A stretch of 64,000 bases of DNA from Roseomonas fluvialis (lineage in GTDB: Bacteria > Pseudomonadota > Alphaproteobacteria > Acetobacterales > Acetobacteraceae): positions 1,606,501 through 1,670,500 of the forward strand of contig NZ_AP025637.1 of the NCBI RefSeq assembly GCF_022846615.1. The letters run 5' to 3'. Below the pieces are notes generated by a model, which worked only from the letters and a program-made list of their open reading frames with translations, made no database searches and was not told where the DNA came from. The first letter of the stretch is position 1; each line of letters begins with the position of its first letter. The translations under genes were made by a program, and so were the position numbers. Shown here in pieces: positions 15,967 through 24,904 of the stretch.

Positions 15967-16614
15967 ATGTACAACACCGACCTGCCGACCCGCGCGGAAC
16001 TGCCTTCCTCAAAGCAGCTGCTTCGCTCCACCGCTATCGCAGCCGCGGCCGCCGTGGCCATCCTCATCACCGTGGTCCTGCCCGCTGAGTACGGCATCGA
16101 CCCGACCGGCGTTGGCCGTCCCCTCGGCCTGACCGAGATGGGCGAGTTGAAGATGCAGTTGGCGGCCGAGGCTGCAGCCGATCGGGCGCCACCGGCCGCA
16201 ACGCCAGGCCCGCGTTCGAGCCTGCCTGGCGCGATCTTCGCAGGGCTGTTCATCCGCCCGGCCGCCGCTCAGACGGCGCTGCCGGCCGTCGCCGCGCGAA
16301 CCGACGAGACCATCATCACGCTCCGGCCGAACCAGGGCATCGAGGTAAAGCTCGACATGCGCAGTGGTGCGCGGGTCAACTTCAATTGGACCGCCACCGG
16401 CCCGGTCAATTACGACATGCATGGCGAGCCGCCCACCGCCGGGCGAAACTCGACATACAGCTATCGGAACGGCCGCGGCTCCTCCGGCGAGCAGGGCGAA
16501 CTCATCGCCCGCTTCGACGGCACCCATGGCTGGTTCTGGCGCAACCGCTCCGACCGCGATCTGACCGTGACGCTGCGGACCAGCGGCGACTACGCGCGCA
16601 TCATCCGACCCTGA
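15967..16614 (+). CDS. Transmembrane anchor protein of HupE-type clusters
   Basis: A 215-residue protein with one N-terminal membrane helix (LLRSTAIAAAAAVAILITVV, residues 19-38) preceded by TRAELPSSKQ, then PAEYGIDPTGVGRPLGLTEMGE. I recognise this N-terminal text as typical of a conserved anchor protein found directly after HupE genes. The periplasmic part (from about residue 105) looks like a beta domain, with FNWTATGPVNYDMHGEP and HGWFWRNRSDRDLTVTL. It probably works with HupE in metal handling. Biochemical role unknown. Confidence 0.7.
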   Translation: MYNTDLPTRAELPSSKQLLRSTAIAAAAAVAILITVVLPAEYGIDPTGVGRPLGLTEMGELKMQLAAEAAADRAPPAATPGPRSSLPGAIFAGLFIRPAAAQTALPAVAARTDETIITLRPNQGIEVKLDMRSGARVNFNWTATGPVNYDMHGEPPTAGRNSTYSYRNGRGSSGEQGELIARFDGTHGWFWRNRSDRDLTVTLRTSGDYARIIRP

Positions 16615-16741
16615 CGCCCGAACGGCGCCGTTGCGCACGATGGGCGCGGCGGCGCGTCTGGTGATCTGCGGCACCACGCCCATTTGCTTCGACGGCCGAG
16701 TGCAATCTAATTGCCACGGCAACAGAGGGAGAAACCGCAAC

Positions 16742-17206
16742 ATGAACAAACGTCGCCTGCTGCTGGGGACCGTGGCGCTTCTTGCCACCGCCAGGGCCAC
16801 GCACGCCGCCGCATCCACGCGCGTCACCGTCTGGCGGGACCCTTCCTGCGGCTGCTGCACTGGCTGGGTCACGCATCTGCGCGCCGAGGGCTTCGCCGTG
16901 GACGACCAGGTCGTGCGATCGGTCGCGCCCGTCCGGCGCCGGCTCGGCACGCCAGCCGACCTGCTGTCCTGCCATGCTGGGGAGGTCGAGGGCTTCGTGC
17001 TGGAAGGCCACGTCCCGGCCGCCGCGATCCGCCGCCTGCTTACCGAGCGGCCCGCCGGCGTCCGGGGCCTGGCGGTCCCGGAGATGCCGATCGGTTCCCC
17101 GGGCATGGAGGTGCCAGGGACCGCGCCGGACAGCTACGACGTCATCGCCTTCGGCGCCGGGCCGCACCGGTCCTTCATGCGCTTCGACGGGTCGAATCCC
17201 GCCTGA
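16742..17206 (+). CDS. DUF411 secreted metal-binding protein
   Basis: A 154-residue periplasmic DUF411 protein. Residues 1-24 are the signal peptide. The conserved CGCC motif is in WRDPSCGCCTGW (about residues 32-43), followed by a thioredoxin-like pattern and GHVPAAAIRRLL. The family is associated with copper and other soft-metal resistance, the cysteines probably binding metal. Preferred start is the ATG at 16742 after GAGGGAG. It faces the beta-propeller gene convergently across 52 bases. Confidence 0.85.
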   Translation: MNKRRLLLGTVALLATARATHAAASTRVTVWRDPSCGCCTGWVTHLRAEGFAVDDQVVRSVAPVRRRLGTPADLLSCHAGEVEGFVLEGHVPAAAIRRLLTERPAGVRGLAVPEMPIGSPGMEVPGTAPDSYDVIAFGAGPHRSFMRFDGSNPA

Positions 17207-17258
17207 GGCGACTGGAACACGGTCCGGTTCGCCCCTCGGCAGTGTCCCGGCGCGGCCG

Positions 17259-18263
17259 TCAGGCCTCGGTCGCCGGCGTGAACAGGATGCCGTGCGGCGA
17301 CCGCCCGACGCGCGCCACACGCGCCGCGCCGCTGCGCGGATCAATGGCGGCGACGCGCCCCGTCCAGCGCAGCGTCGCCCAGATCGTGCCGTCCGCGTCG
17401 AAGGTCAGGCAGTCCGGCCCCCCACCGATCTCATGGACGCGCCTGATCTCCAGCGTCTGCGGGTCGAGCGCGGTGATCCGGCTGTCGACGCGCGAAGTCA
17501 CATAAACCAGCCCGTCCTGCGGGCCTTCGAACAGCGCGTGCGCGCCGCGACCGACGGTGATCTGCCGGTCCGCGCGGCGTGTCGCCGGATCGATGACGGA
17601 CACGTAGTCCCCGCCCATCACGCCAACCAGGATGCGGCCGCGATGCCACAGGATGCCGGCCGGGTCGCGCCCGACCTCGGCGCGCCAGACCTCGGTGCGG
17701 GTGTCGAGGTCGATCGCGATGGCGGCGGCCTCGCCCTGCAACGTCACGAACGCGTAGCGGGAATCCGGCGAGAACGCGACGTGGCTCGGCTTGCGCCCGG
17801 CCTGCAGGCGGCCCTCGAAGGCCAGGGAAGCGCCGTCCCAGCGGTAGATGTCCACCTGGTTGCGCCGCAGGCTGGTGACGACCAGCCGCCTGCCATCTGG
17901 CGTGAAGCCGAGGTTATAGGGATTGCTGATCGATTCCCGCCGCCGCACCTCGCCGCTGCGCGGGTCCAGCAGGAACATCTCGTTGGCGCCGGAATCGCCG
18001 ACCAGGATCAGGTCCCGCGCCGGCGTCAGCACCAGGTGGTGCGGTTCGCGCAGCACGGGCACGCGGCGCAGGTCGCTGCTGCTGGCGGGGTCCAGGACCT
18101 GCACATTGGCATCCAGGGAATTGAGCACGAAGAGCGAACCGGCGGGCGGCGCGGACGCCTCCGCCATCGGCTGGGCACCAGCGCCGCGTCCGGCAGCGAT
18201 GAACGGTGCCGCTAGCGCGGCGCGCACGACGAGACGGCGACCAAGCCGCAGATCGGGTGACAT
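17259..18263 (-). CDS. Secreted YVTN-type beta-propeller protein
   Basis: A 334-residue protein with a twin-arginine-like signal (LGRRLVVRAALAAPFIAAG). About seven repeats follow, of the form found in YncE/YVTN propellers (VQVLDPASSSDLRRVPVL, FTPDGRRLVVTSLRRNQV, AFSPDSRYAFVTLQGE, VSVIDPATRRADRQITVG). It should fold as a seven-bladed propeller in the periplasm. Relatives accompany multicopper oxidases and cytochrome systems, but the ligand is unknown. It is transcribed away from the Zn/Cd ATPase gene, with a 211-base interval that holds the ATPase promoter. Confidence 0.75.
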   Translation of the reverse strand: MSPDLRLGRRLVVRAALAAPFIAAGRGAGAQPMAEASAPPAGSLFVLNSLDANVQVLDPASSSDLRRVPVLREPHHLVLTPARDLILVGDSGANEMFLLDPRSGEVRRRESISNPYNLGFTPDGRRLVVTSLRRNQVDIYRWDGASLAFEGRLQAGRKPSHVAFSPDSRYAFVTLQGEAAAIAIDLDTRTEVWRAEVGRDPAGILWHRGRILVGVMGGDYVSVIDPATRRADRQITVGRGAHALFEGPQDGLVYVTSRVDSRITALDPQTLEIRRVHEIGGGPDCLTFDADGTIWATLRWTGRVAAIDPRSGAARVARVGRSPHGILFTPATEA

Positions 18264-18416
18264 GAACGACCGCACGGCAAGGCTCCTGGCCCGGGGGGAG
18301 CGATCTATCCCAAACATCGCGGTCAATGCGCAAGCGGCGTGGACCGAGCACGCTACGCCCCGACCGCGCACCCGCTGAGGGTGGCCAGTGATGACACGAG
18401 GCCGAAAAAAAGCCCC

Positions 18417-18447
18417 TTGAACCTCTAGCCACTGGAAGTCCCATACC
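18417..18447 (+). promoter_or_regulatory. MerR-type promoter of the zntA operon (19-bp spacer)
   Basis: TTGAAC (18417-18422) and CATACC (18442-18447) are separated by 19 bases, the long spacer that marks MerR-activated promoters. Inside, CCTCTAGCCACTGGAAGT forms an imperfect dyad like the CadR/PbrR/ZntR operators. It lies 27 bases before the ATPase ATG. The PbrR-like regulator at 10366 is the natural candidate activator. Confidence 0.6.
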
Positions 18448-18474
18448 GGTGCCTGCGACGTTGGAACAGGTGCC

Positions 18475-20775
18475 ATGAGTGATACGACCAGACTGACCTG
18501 GCGGGTGGAGGGCATGGACTGCGCGGCCTGCGTCGCCAAGGTAACCAGGGCCGTCGAGCGCCTGCCCGGCGTCTCGGACGTCCAGGTGAACCTGATGGCC
18601 GAGCGGCTGACCGTCGCGCTCGCGCCAAACACCACACAGGGCGACGCCATCGCCCAGCAGGTCGAGGCGCTGGGATACACGGTGGCGCCCATGGTGACCG
18701 CCGCTGCGGGTGCGCGGACCGAGCCGGCGCATGCCCATGGACCCGATTGTGGTCACGACCATGGCGCCGATGGCCATAGCCATGGCCAAACGGGCGACCA
18801 TGCGGGCCACGCGCACGGCGCCGAACCGGGACCTGCCGCCACCGCCGCGGCGCATGGCCACGACCACGACGACCCGGCCGATGCCGGCAAGCCCTGGTGG
18901 CGCACGGGCAAGGCGATGCTCGTCTGGCTGCTGGGCGGGCTGGTGGTCGGCGCCTATGCGCTGTCCCTGGTCGTGCCGGAACGGCTGACCTATCCACTGT
19001 TCCTGGCCGCGACCGCCGTCGCCGTTGTACCCTTCGGCCGCCGCGCCATCGCACTGGCCCGCGCCGGCAGCCCCTTCAGCATCGAGACGCTGATGGTCAC
19101 CGCCGCGGTCGGCGCGGCCATCATCGGCGCGGCCGAGGAAGCCGCCGTCGTCGTCCTGCTCTTCGCCGTCGGCGAATTGCTGGAGAATGTCGCCGCCGGC
19201 CGCGCCCGCGCCGGCATCCGGGCGCTCGCCGACCTCATGCCGCGCACCGCGCTGCGCCTTCGACCGGACGGTTCGACCGAGCAGGTGGCGGCGGACCGGC
19301 TCGCGGTCAGCGACCTGGTGCTGATCCGCCCCGGCGATCGCGTGCCCTGCGACGGCCTGATCGAGGAAGGCACCTCCGCACTCGACGAAAGCCCGGTCAC
19401 CGGGGAGAGCATTCCCGTCTCGCGCGGCCCCGGCGAGGCCGTGGTCGCCGGCAGCATCAACGCCGAGGGCGCCATCCGCGTGCGCGTCACGCGTGCCGCT
19501 TCCGACAACACCATCGCGCGCATCATCCGCATGGTGGAGGACGCCACCGCCTCCCGCGCGCCGACGCAGCGCTTCATCGAGCGCTTCTCGACCTGGTGGA
19601 CGCCGGGGGCGATGATCGTCTCGCTGCTGGTGATCCTGCTGCCGCCCTTCCTGTTCGGCTGGGACTGGAGCACGAGCATCTATCGCGGCCTCGCGGTGCT
19701 GCTGATCGCCTGCCCCTGCGCGCTGGTCATCTCGGTGCCTGCGGCGATGGCCTCGGGCCTGTCGGCCGGCGCGCGGCGCGGCCTGCTTATCAAGGGCGGC
19801 GCGGCGCTCGAGGCGATCGGCAGCGCGACCACCGTCGCCTTCGACAAGACCGGCACGCTCACCGAAGGCCGCCCGCGCGTCACCGATGTGCTGCCGGCCG
19901 AGGGTCGCACGACTGAGGAGGTGCTCGCCCTCGCCGCGGCAGTCGAGCAGGGATCCTCGCACCCGCTCGCCAAGGCGATCCTGGCGGAAGCGGCGGCGCG
20001 CGGTGTCGCGGTACCGGCGGCCGACGCGCAGTCGGCCATCCCCGGCCGCGCCGTGGCCGGCATGGTCGGCGGCGTGCAGGTCAGCATCGGCAGCCCGCGC
20101 CATGCGAGGGAGTCCAATGCCTCGCTCGGCCCGCTGGAGGCCGAACTCGACCGGCTCCAGGGCGAGGGCAAGACGGTGTCGGTGGTGCTGGCCGGCGGCG
20201 CGGTCGCCGCGCTGGTCGCGCTGCGCGACGAGCCGCGCGCGGATGCCGCGGCCGGGATCGCGGCGATCACCGCGCTCGGCGTGCGGCCGGTGATGCTGAC
20301 CGGCGACAACCGCCGCACCGGCGAGGCAATCGCCATCTCGCTCGGCCTCGACGCCAAGGCGGAACTGCTCCCCGACGACAAGCTGCGCGAGATCGGCAAG
20401 CTGCGCGAGCGCGGGGCGGTGGTGATGGTGGGCGACGGCATCAACGACGCGCCGGCGCTGGCGGCGGCCAATGTCGGCGTGGCGATGGGCGGCGGCACGG
20501 ATGTCGCGCTGGAGACCGCCGACGCCGCCGTGCTGAAGGACCGCGTGACGGGGGTGGCGGAGCTCGTCTCGCTGTCGCGCGCGACCATGGCGAATGTGAA
20601 GCAGAACGTCGCCGTCGCCATCGGGCTGAAGGCGGTGTTCCTGGTCACGACGATGCTTGGCATTACAGGCCTGTGGCCGGCGATCATGGCGGATACGGGT
20701 GCCACGGTTCTGGTGACGCTGAATGCGCTGAGGCTGCTGCGCTGGACGCCGGCCGGGTCCAACGATGCTGCCTGA
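18475..20775 (+). CDS. zntA: Zn(II)/Cd(II)/Pb(II)-exporting P1B-type ATPase
   Basis: A 766-residue heavy-metal ATPase. It has an N-terminal HMA domain with GMDCAAC (residues 13-19), a His/Asp/Gly-rich linker (residues 80-140, e.g. HGPDCGHDHGADGHSHG), the membrane site CPC (about 413-415), DKTGT (457-461), GDGINDAPAL, and the C-terminal helix with MADTGATVLVTLNALRLL. This layout is that of ZntA/CadA (P1B-2), which expels Zn, Cd and Pb. It heads a run of eleven same-direction genes with little or no spacing, and has a MerR-type promoter. Confidence 0.93.
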   Translation: MSDTTRLTWRVEGMDCAACVAKVTRAVERLPGVSDVQVNLMAERLTVALAPNTTQGDAIAQQVEALGYTVAPMVTAAAGARTEPAHAHGPDCGHDHGADGHSHGQTGDHAGHAHGAEPGPAATAAAHGHDHDDPADAGKPWWRTGKAMLVWLLGGLVVGAYALSLVVPERLTYPLFLAATAVAVVPFGRRAIALARAGSPFSIETLMVTAAVGAAIIGAAEEAAVVVLLFAVGELLENVAAGRARAGIRALADLMPRTALRLRPDGSTEQVAADRLAVSDLVLIRPGDRVPCDGLIEEGTSALDESPVTGESIPVSRGPGEAVVAGSINAEGAIRVRVTRAASDNTIARIIRMVEDATASRAPTQRFIERFSTWWTPGAMIVSLLVILLPPFLFGWDWSTSIYRGLAVLLIACPCALVISVPAAMASGLSAGARRGLLIKGGAALEAIGSATTVAFDKTGTLTEGRPRVTDVLPAEGRTTEEVLALAAAVEQGSSHPLAKAILAEAAARGVAVPAADAQSAIPGRAVAGMVGGVQVSIGSPRHARESNASLGPLEAELDRLQGEGKTVSVVLAGGAVAALVALRDEPRADAAAGIAAITALGVRPVMLTGDNRRTGEAIAISLGLDAKAELLPDDKLREIGKLRERGAVVMVGDGINDAPALAAANVGVAMGGGTDVALETADAAVLKDRVTGVAELVSLSRATMANVKQNVAVAIGLKAVFLVTTMLGITGLWPAIMADTGATVLVTLNALRLLRWTPAGSNDAA

Positions 20776-20827
20776 TGTGCTTCGCGGTGGATCCCTGGGT
20801 GGCGCGGAACAGCGCCAGGGCGACCGC

Positions 20828-21295
20828 ATGACGCCCGGCAGCATGACCGGGCGGCGCTGGCTGATGCCCGCTGTGCTCCTCGCGTGGCGCCTGATCCTGT
20901 CGGGTCCGGCTGCGGCCCAGGATGTTCAGGCGGGCGGCCTGCTCCTCACCGGAGCCTGGGCGAAGGCCGCCGACAACGACCAGCGGCTGTCCTTCGGGTT
21001 CGTGACGATCCGCAATCGGGGCGGGGAGGCGGAGAGGCTGCTCTCTGCCACTTCGTCCGGCGCGGCTGTCGTGGAACTGCGGGAGCTAGACCCGTCCGTA
21101 CCGGGCGGTGCCCGCACCATCACCGAGGGCTTCGTCATCCCAGCCGGTGACGTCGTCGCCCTGGAGCCCGGCGGACGACACCTTCTGCTGCGCGACCTCC
21201 AGGTGCCGCTCGCGCTCGGCGACGAAATTCGCGTCACGCTGCGGTTCGAACGCGCGGGCGCGGTGGTCCTGCCGCTCCGGGCGCATTGGCACTGA
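20828..21295 (+). CDS. PCu(A)C-like periplasmic protein lacking the usual copper ligands
   Basis: A 155-residue protein with a signal peptide and the PCu(A)C fold (AGGLLLTGAWAKAA, then FGFVTIRNRGGEAERLL). The Cu(I) motif H-M-x10-M-x21-HxM is not kept: the region reads VVELRELDPSVPGG and GGRHLLLRDLQ, with Leu in place of Met. It may bind another metal or have lost binding. The next family copy at 26169 has the full motif. Alternative ATGs at 20765 (overlapping zntA) and 20843 exist; 20828 gives a clean signal peptide. Confidence 0.7.
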   Translation: MTPGSMTGRRWLMPAVLLAWRLILSGPAAAQDVQAGGLLLTGAWAKAADNDQRLSFGFVTIRNRGGEAERLLSATSSGAAVVELRELDPSVPGGARTITEGFVIPAGDVVALEPGGRHLLLRDLQVPLALGDEIRVTLRFERAGAVVLPLRAHWH

Positions 21296-21297
21296 CG

Positions 21298-22941
21298 ATG
21301 GGAAGGCCGGCCCCGAACGACAGCGCTGATCTGCACCGCGCCATGAAGGGCTTCGTGCTGCCGCGGACCCGCCACGACGGCGCGTGCGTGACGCGGTCGC
21401 AAGCGGCACGCGGACCAATCCGCCGCGTGACGCACCGCATGGCCTATGGCGCCACCGCGCTCGGGCTCGGAGCGCTCAGTGCCATCGCGCTGGCGCCACT
21501 GCACATCGCGCCCGCCGGCGTGGTGGCCTTCGGCGGCCTGTGGTTCCAGCTTGAGCGGACGGCGTCCCTGCGCGGCGCCTTCGTGCTTGGCTGGTTGTTC
21601 GGCCTGGGATCGTTCCTGGTCGGCCTGTCCTGGATCACCGAGGCGTTCAGCGCGGATGCGGCGCGCTTTGGCGCGCTGGCGCTGCCGGCCCTGGCCGCGC
21701 TCAGCGCCGGCCTCGCGCTGTTCCCCGCATGCTCGGTCGCTGCGGCGCGGCTGCTGGCGGGCCGCGCGGGCGGCGTGCCGCTCGCCCTGGCGTTGGCCGC
21801 GTTCTGGGGCGCGGGCGAATGGCTGCGCGGCGCGGTGCTGACCGGCTTTCCGTGGAATATCGCGGGCCATGCCTGGGGCGCCAGCGATGCCGGGCTGCAG
21901 GCGGCGGCGCTGGTCGGCATCCATGGCCTCGGGCTGCTCGCCGTGCTTGCCGCGGTGCTGGCCGGCGTGGCGGTGCGGCAGCGGCGCGTCGGGCCCGCGC
22001 TTGCCGCGACGGTCATCATTGCCCTGCCCTGGGCCTGGGGCACAACGCGGCTTGCCGATGCGATGCCCGCTGACGCGCCAGGCATCCGGCTGCGCCTGGT
22101 GCAGCCGAACATCGCGCAGGACCTGAAATGGGCCGAGGGCGAGCGCGAGCGCATCCTCGGCCGCCTGCTGGCGCTCAGTGCCGCGCCTGCGGCGGATGGC
22201 GTGGCACCGACCCACATCATCTGGCCGGAAAGTGCCGTGCCCTACCTCCTCGCCGAATCGCCGGCGATCCGCGCGGAGGTCGCGCGCATCATCCCGCCGG
22301 GCGGCGCGCTGCTGACCGGCGCGGTGCGACGGACCATCGCGGACGATGGCGGCCCGGCGCTGCTCAACAGCCTGGTCGCGCTCGACGACACCGGGGCGAT
22401 CACCGCCGCCTACGACAAGATCCAGCTGGTGCCGTTCGGCGAATACCAGCCGCTCCGCCGGCTGCTCGCGGATCTGCCGAAGATCACCGTCGGGACGGTG
22501 GACTTCATCCCCGGCCCGCCTCGCGAGGCGATGCGCGTGGCCGGGCTGCCGCCGCTCTGGCCGCTGATCTGCTACGAGGCAATCTTCCCCACCACGTTGC
22601 CGGCGCAAGGTCCGGCGCCGGGCTGGATCCTGACGGTAACCAACGATGCCTGGTTCGGCACCTCCTGGGGCCCCTACCAGCACGCCCTGGCCGCCCGGCT
22701 GCGCGCCATCGAACTCGGCCTGCCGCTGATTCGCGTGGCGAACAGCGGCATCTCGCTGGTGACCGACGCGGTGGGGCGCGAGCGCGCGCGGCTGCCGCTG
22801 GCGACCGAAGGCGTGCTGGACCTGCCGCTGCCGGCGGCGCTGCCCGGCGGCACGCCCTATGCGCGCTTTGGCGACCTGCCTGTCGCGATCGGCGTCGCGG
22901 CGCTCGCGGGAATCGCGCTGGCCGGGAGGCGACGCGCGTGA
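21298..22941 (+). CDS. lnt: Apolipoprotein N-acyltransferase
   Basis: A 547-residue inner-membrane enzyme that adds the third acyl chain to bacterial lipoproteins. It has six or more N-terminal membrane helices, then a nitrilase-fold periplasmic domain with the catalytic Glu (WPES, about 311), Lys (YDK, about 374) and Cys (LICYEA, about 425). The first 47 residues (to about 21438) are not typical; the GTG at 21427 or ATG at 21439 gives a more usual start. It overlaps ccdA by four bases. A copy in a metal operon is probably a second lnt gene, since the enzyme is normally encoded with housekeeping genes. Confidence 0.9.
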   Translation: MGRPAPNDSADLHRAMKGFVLPRTRHDGACVTRSQAARGPIRRVTHRMAYGATALGLGALSAIALAPLHIAPAGVVAFGGLWFQLERTASLRGAFVLGWLFGLGSFLVGLSWITEAFSADAARFGALALPALAALSAGLALFPACSVAAARLLAGRAGGVPLALALAAFWGAGEWLRGAVLTGFPWNIAGHAWGASDAGLQAAALVGIHGLGLLAVLAAVLAGVAVRQRRVGPALAATVIIALPWAWGTTRLADAMPADAPGIRLRLVQPNIAQDLKWAEGERERILGRLLALSAAPAADGVAPTHIIWPESAVPYLLAESPAIRAEVARIIPPGGALLTGAVRRTIADDGGPALLNSLVALDDTGAITAAYDKIQLVPFGEYQPLRRLLADLPKITVGTVDFIPGPPREAMRVAGLPPLWPLICYEAIFPTTLPAQGPAPGWILTVTNDAWFGTSWGPYQHALAARLRAIELGLPLIRVANSGISLVTDAVGRERARLPLATEGVLDLPLPAALPGGTPYARFGDLPVAIGVAALAGIALAGRRRA

Positions 22942-23660
22942 CGATCGACCTCACCCTGTTCGGCATGGTTCTCGCCTTCGGCGGGGGGCTGGTGTCGTTC
23001 CTGTCGCCCTGCGTGCTGCCGCTGGTGCCGGGCTACGTCGCCTGGGTGGCGGGGACCGACCTCGCCACGGCGCGCGCCGAGCGTTGGCGGGCGCTGCGCC
23101 TGTCCGTCTTCTTCGTGCTGGGCTTCGGGCTGGTGTTCGTGCTGCTGGGCCTCGGCGCGACCGCGATCGGCGGGCTGCTGCGGCGCTGGTCCTACGAGCT
23201 CACCGTCGTCTCCGGCCTGCTCATCGCGGCGATGGGGCTCGTGCAGATGGGCCTGCTGCGCGTGGCGCCGCTGATGCGCGACCTGCGCTTCAGGCCGCCG
23301 GGCGAGGGCGGCGGCCCGGTCTCCGCCACGCTGATCGGCGTCGCCTTCGGCTTCGGCTGGACGCCCTGCATCGGGCCGGTGCTGGCCGGCGTGTTGACGG
23401 CCGCGGCGCTGACACCCGGCGCCGGGGTCGGGCTGCTGGCCGCCTATGCGCTGGGCCTCGGCGTGCCGTTCCTGCTGGCGGCCTTCTACCTGCCGGCAGC
23501 GATGGCCCGTGCGCGGCGGCTCGGGCGGCTCGGGCGGATCCTGCAGGTCGCGAGCGGCGTCGTCATGCTCGCGGCCGGCCTGGCCATCGCAACCGGCGAG
23601 ATGACCCGTCTCGCCATCTGGATCCTGGAGGCATTTCCATGGCTGGCTCGGCTGGGATGA
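22938..23660 (+). CDS. ccdA: CcdA-type thiol-disulfide membrane transporter
   Basis: A 240-residue six-helix protein that carries reducing power across the inner membrane to periplasmic thioredoxin-like proteins. The two redox cysteines are in SFLSPCVLPLVPGYVAW (Cys about 25) and GFGWTPCIGPVLAG (about 141). It begins with GTG after GGGAGG and overlaps the lnt stop (GTGA). Likely clients here are the DsbA-like protein at 24190 and Sco at 26674. Confidence 0.88.
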   Translation: MTIDLTLFGMVLAFGGGLVSFLSPCVLPLVPGYVAWVAGTDLATARAERWRALRLSVFFVLGFGLVFVLLGLGATAIGGLLRRWSYELTVVSGLLIAAMGLVQMGLLRVAPLMRDLRFRPPGEGGGPVSATLIGVAFGFGWTPCIGPVLAGVLTAAALTPGAGVGLLAAYALGLGVPFLLAAFYLPAAMARARRLGRLGRILQVASGVVMLAAGLAIATGEMTRLAIWILEAFPWLARLG

Positions 23661-24160
23661 CGACGCCCGCCCCCCGCGCGCTGCGCCGCTTCGGCCTGAT
23701 CGCGGCACCAATCGCAGCGGTCATCGACCAGGCGACCAAGGCCTGGGCGCTGGAAGCGCTCTGGCCGCCCTACAGCGAAGGGATCACGCTGCTGCCGGTG
23801 CTGAACCTGCGGCTTGGCTTCAACACCGGCGTCACCTTCGGGATGTTCGCCGACAGCGCGGCCGGCGCGGTGTGGCTGCTGGTCGGCATCAAGCTCGCCG
23901 TGGTGGCCTGGCTGCTACATTGGCTGCGGCGCGCGGCCAACCGGACCGAGGCGACGGCGATCGGCCTCATCATCGGCGGGGCGATCGGGAACATCGCCGA
24001 CCGCCTGCGCATCGGCGCGGTCACCGACTTCATCGACGCGCATTACGGCGGCTGGCACTGGCCGACCTTCAACATGGCCGATGTCGCCATCGTCTGCGGC
24101 GTCACGCTGCTGGTGCTGACTAGCTTTCGCGCACCGTCGCCCCAGGTGCAGCCGCAATGA
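23639..24160 (+). CDS. lspA: Lipoprotein signal peptidase (signal peptidase II)
   Basis: A 173-residue four-helix aspartic protease that cuts the signal from diacylated prolipoproteins. Family blocks are IDQATKAWA, NTGVTFGMF, GGAIGNIADRL (Asp about 121) and FNMADVAI (Asp about 148), the last two supplying the catalytic pair. GGAGG at 23627-23631 marks the ATG at 23639, which overlaps the ccdA end by 22 bases. LspA homologues are known in lead-resistance operons (PbrC of Cupriavidus). Here it pairs with an Lnt copy. Confidence 0.92.
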   Translation: MAGSAGMTTPAPRALRRFGLIAAPIAAVIDQATKAWALEALWPPYSEGITLLPVLNLRLGFNTGVTFGMFADSAAGAVWLLVGIKLAVVAWLLHWLRRAANRTEATAIGLIIGGAIGNIADRLRIGAVTDFIDAHYGGWHWPTFNMADVAIVCGVTLLVLTSFRAPSPQVQPQ

Positions 24161-24189
24161 CCACTATCCCTGAACCGGAGGAACCACCG

Positions 24190-24858
24190 ATGTCCCACGC
24201 CACAACCCGCCGGGCGGCGCTTGCCGTCGCATTCGCCGTTCCGGCGGCGACCGCACTCGCCCAGGCGCCCGGGCCCCAGGCCTTCGAGCCGACGGCACCC
24301 GGCCCCGACACGCCGCGCCCCTTGCCGGGCGAGCGCATCATCGGCCGCGCCGACGCGCCGGTGGCGGTCATCGAGTACCACTCGCTGACCTGCGGCAATT
24401 GCGCGAACTTCCACACCACGATCTTCCCGCGCATCCGCACGACCTTCATCGAGCCGGGGCTGGTGCGCTTCGTGATGCGCGACTTCCCGCTCGACCGCGT
24501 GGCGCTCGAGGCGGCGGCGATGGTCCATTGCGGCGGGCCGGAGCGCTACGAGGCGCTGATCTCGACCCTCTACGCGAACAAGGAGGCCTGGGCGCATAGC
24601 CCGGATGCGCGCACCTGGCTGCGCCGCGCCGGCACGCTCGCCGGGATCCCGGCAGCGCGGATCGACGCCTGCATGACCGACCGCGGCTTCACCGACCCGA
24701 TCATCCTGATGCGGCTGCAGGGCGAGCGCGAGTCGGGCGTCAACGCGACCCCGTCCTTTGTGATCAACGGGCAGCTGCATCGCGGCGTGCAGAGCTTCGA
24801 GCGCTTCTCCGCGCTGATCCGTCCGCTGCTGCCGCCCGGCACGGCGCCCCGTGGCTGA
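24190..24858 (+). CDS. DsbA-family periplasmic thiol-disulfide protein
   Basis: A 222-residue secreted thioredoxin-fold protein (signal peptide about residues 1-27). The active site CGNC (residues 68-71) is in the context EYHSLTCGNCANFH. Later come VMRDFPLD and the cis-Pro loop NATPSFVING. It may oxidise, reduce or isomerise disulfides in periplasmic metal proteins, supported by the CcdA encoded upstream. The start at 24190 follows GGAGGA; a start at 24157 that overlaps lspA is less likely. Confidence 0.88.
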   Translation: MSHATTRRAALAVAFAVPAATALAQAPGPQAFEPTAPGPDTPRPLPGERIIGRADAPVAVIEYHSLTCGNCANFHTTIFPRIRTTFIEPGLVRFVMRDFPLDRVALEAAAMVHCGGPERYEALISTLYANKEAWAHSPDARTWLRRAGTLAGIPAARIDACMTDRGFTDPIILMRLQGERESGVNATPSFVINGQLHRGVQSFERFSALIRPLLPPGTAPRG

Positions 24859-24904
24859 GGCTCCGGGGTTGCCTTCCGGAGCCGAGCAAGGCACGGACCG
24901 CGCC

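Noticed and set aside
17914-20844. 976-codon open frame on the minus strand
   Set aside because: It lies across zntA, which has a complete and well-supported ATPase on the plus strand; the minus text is low-complexity.
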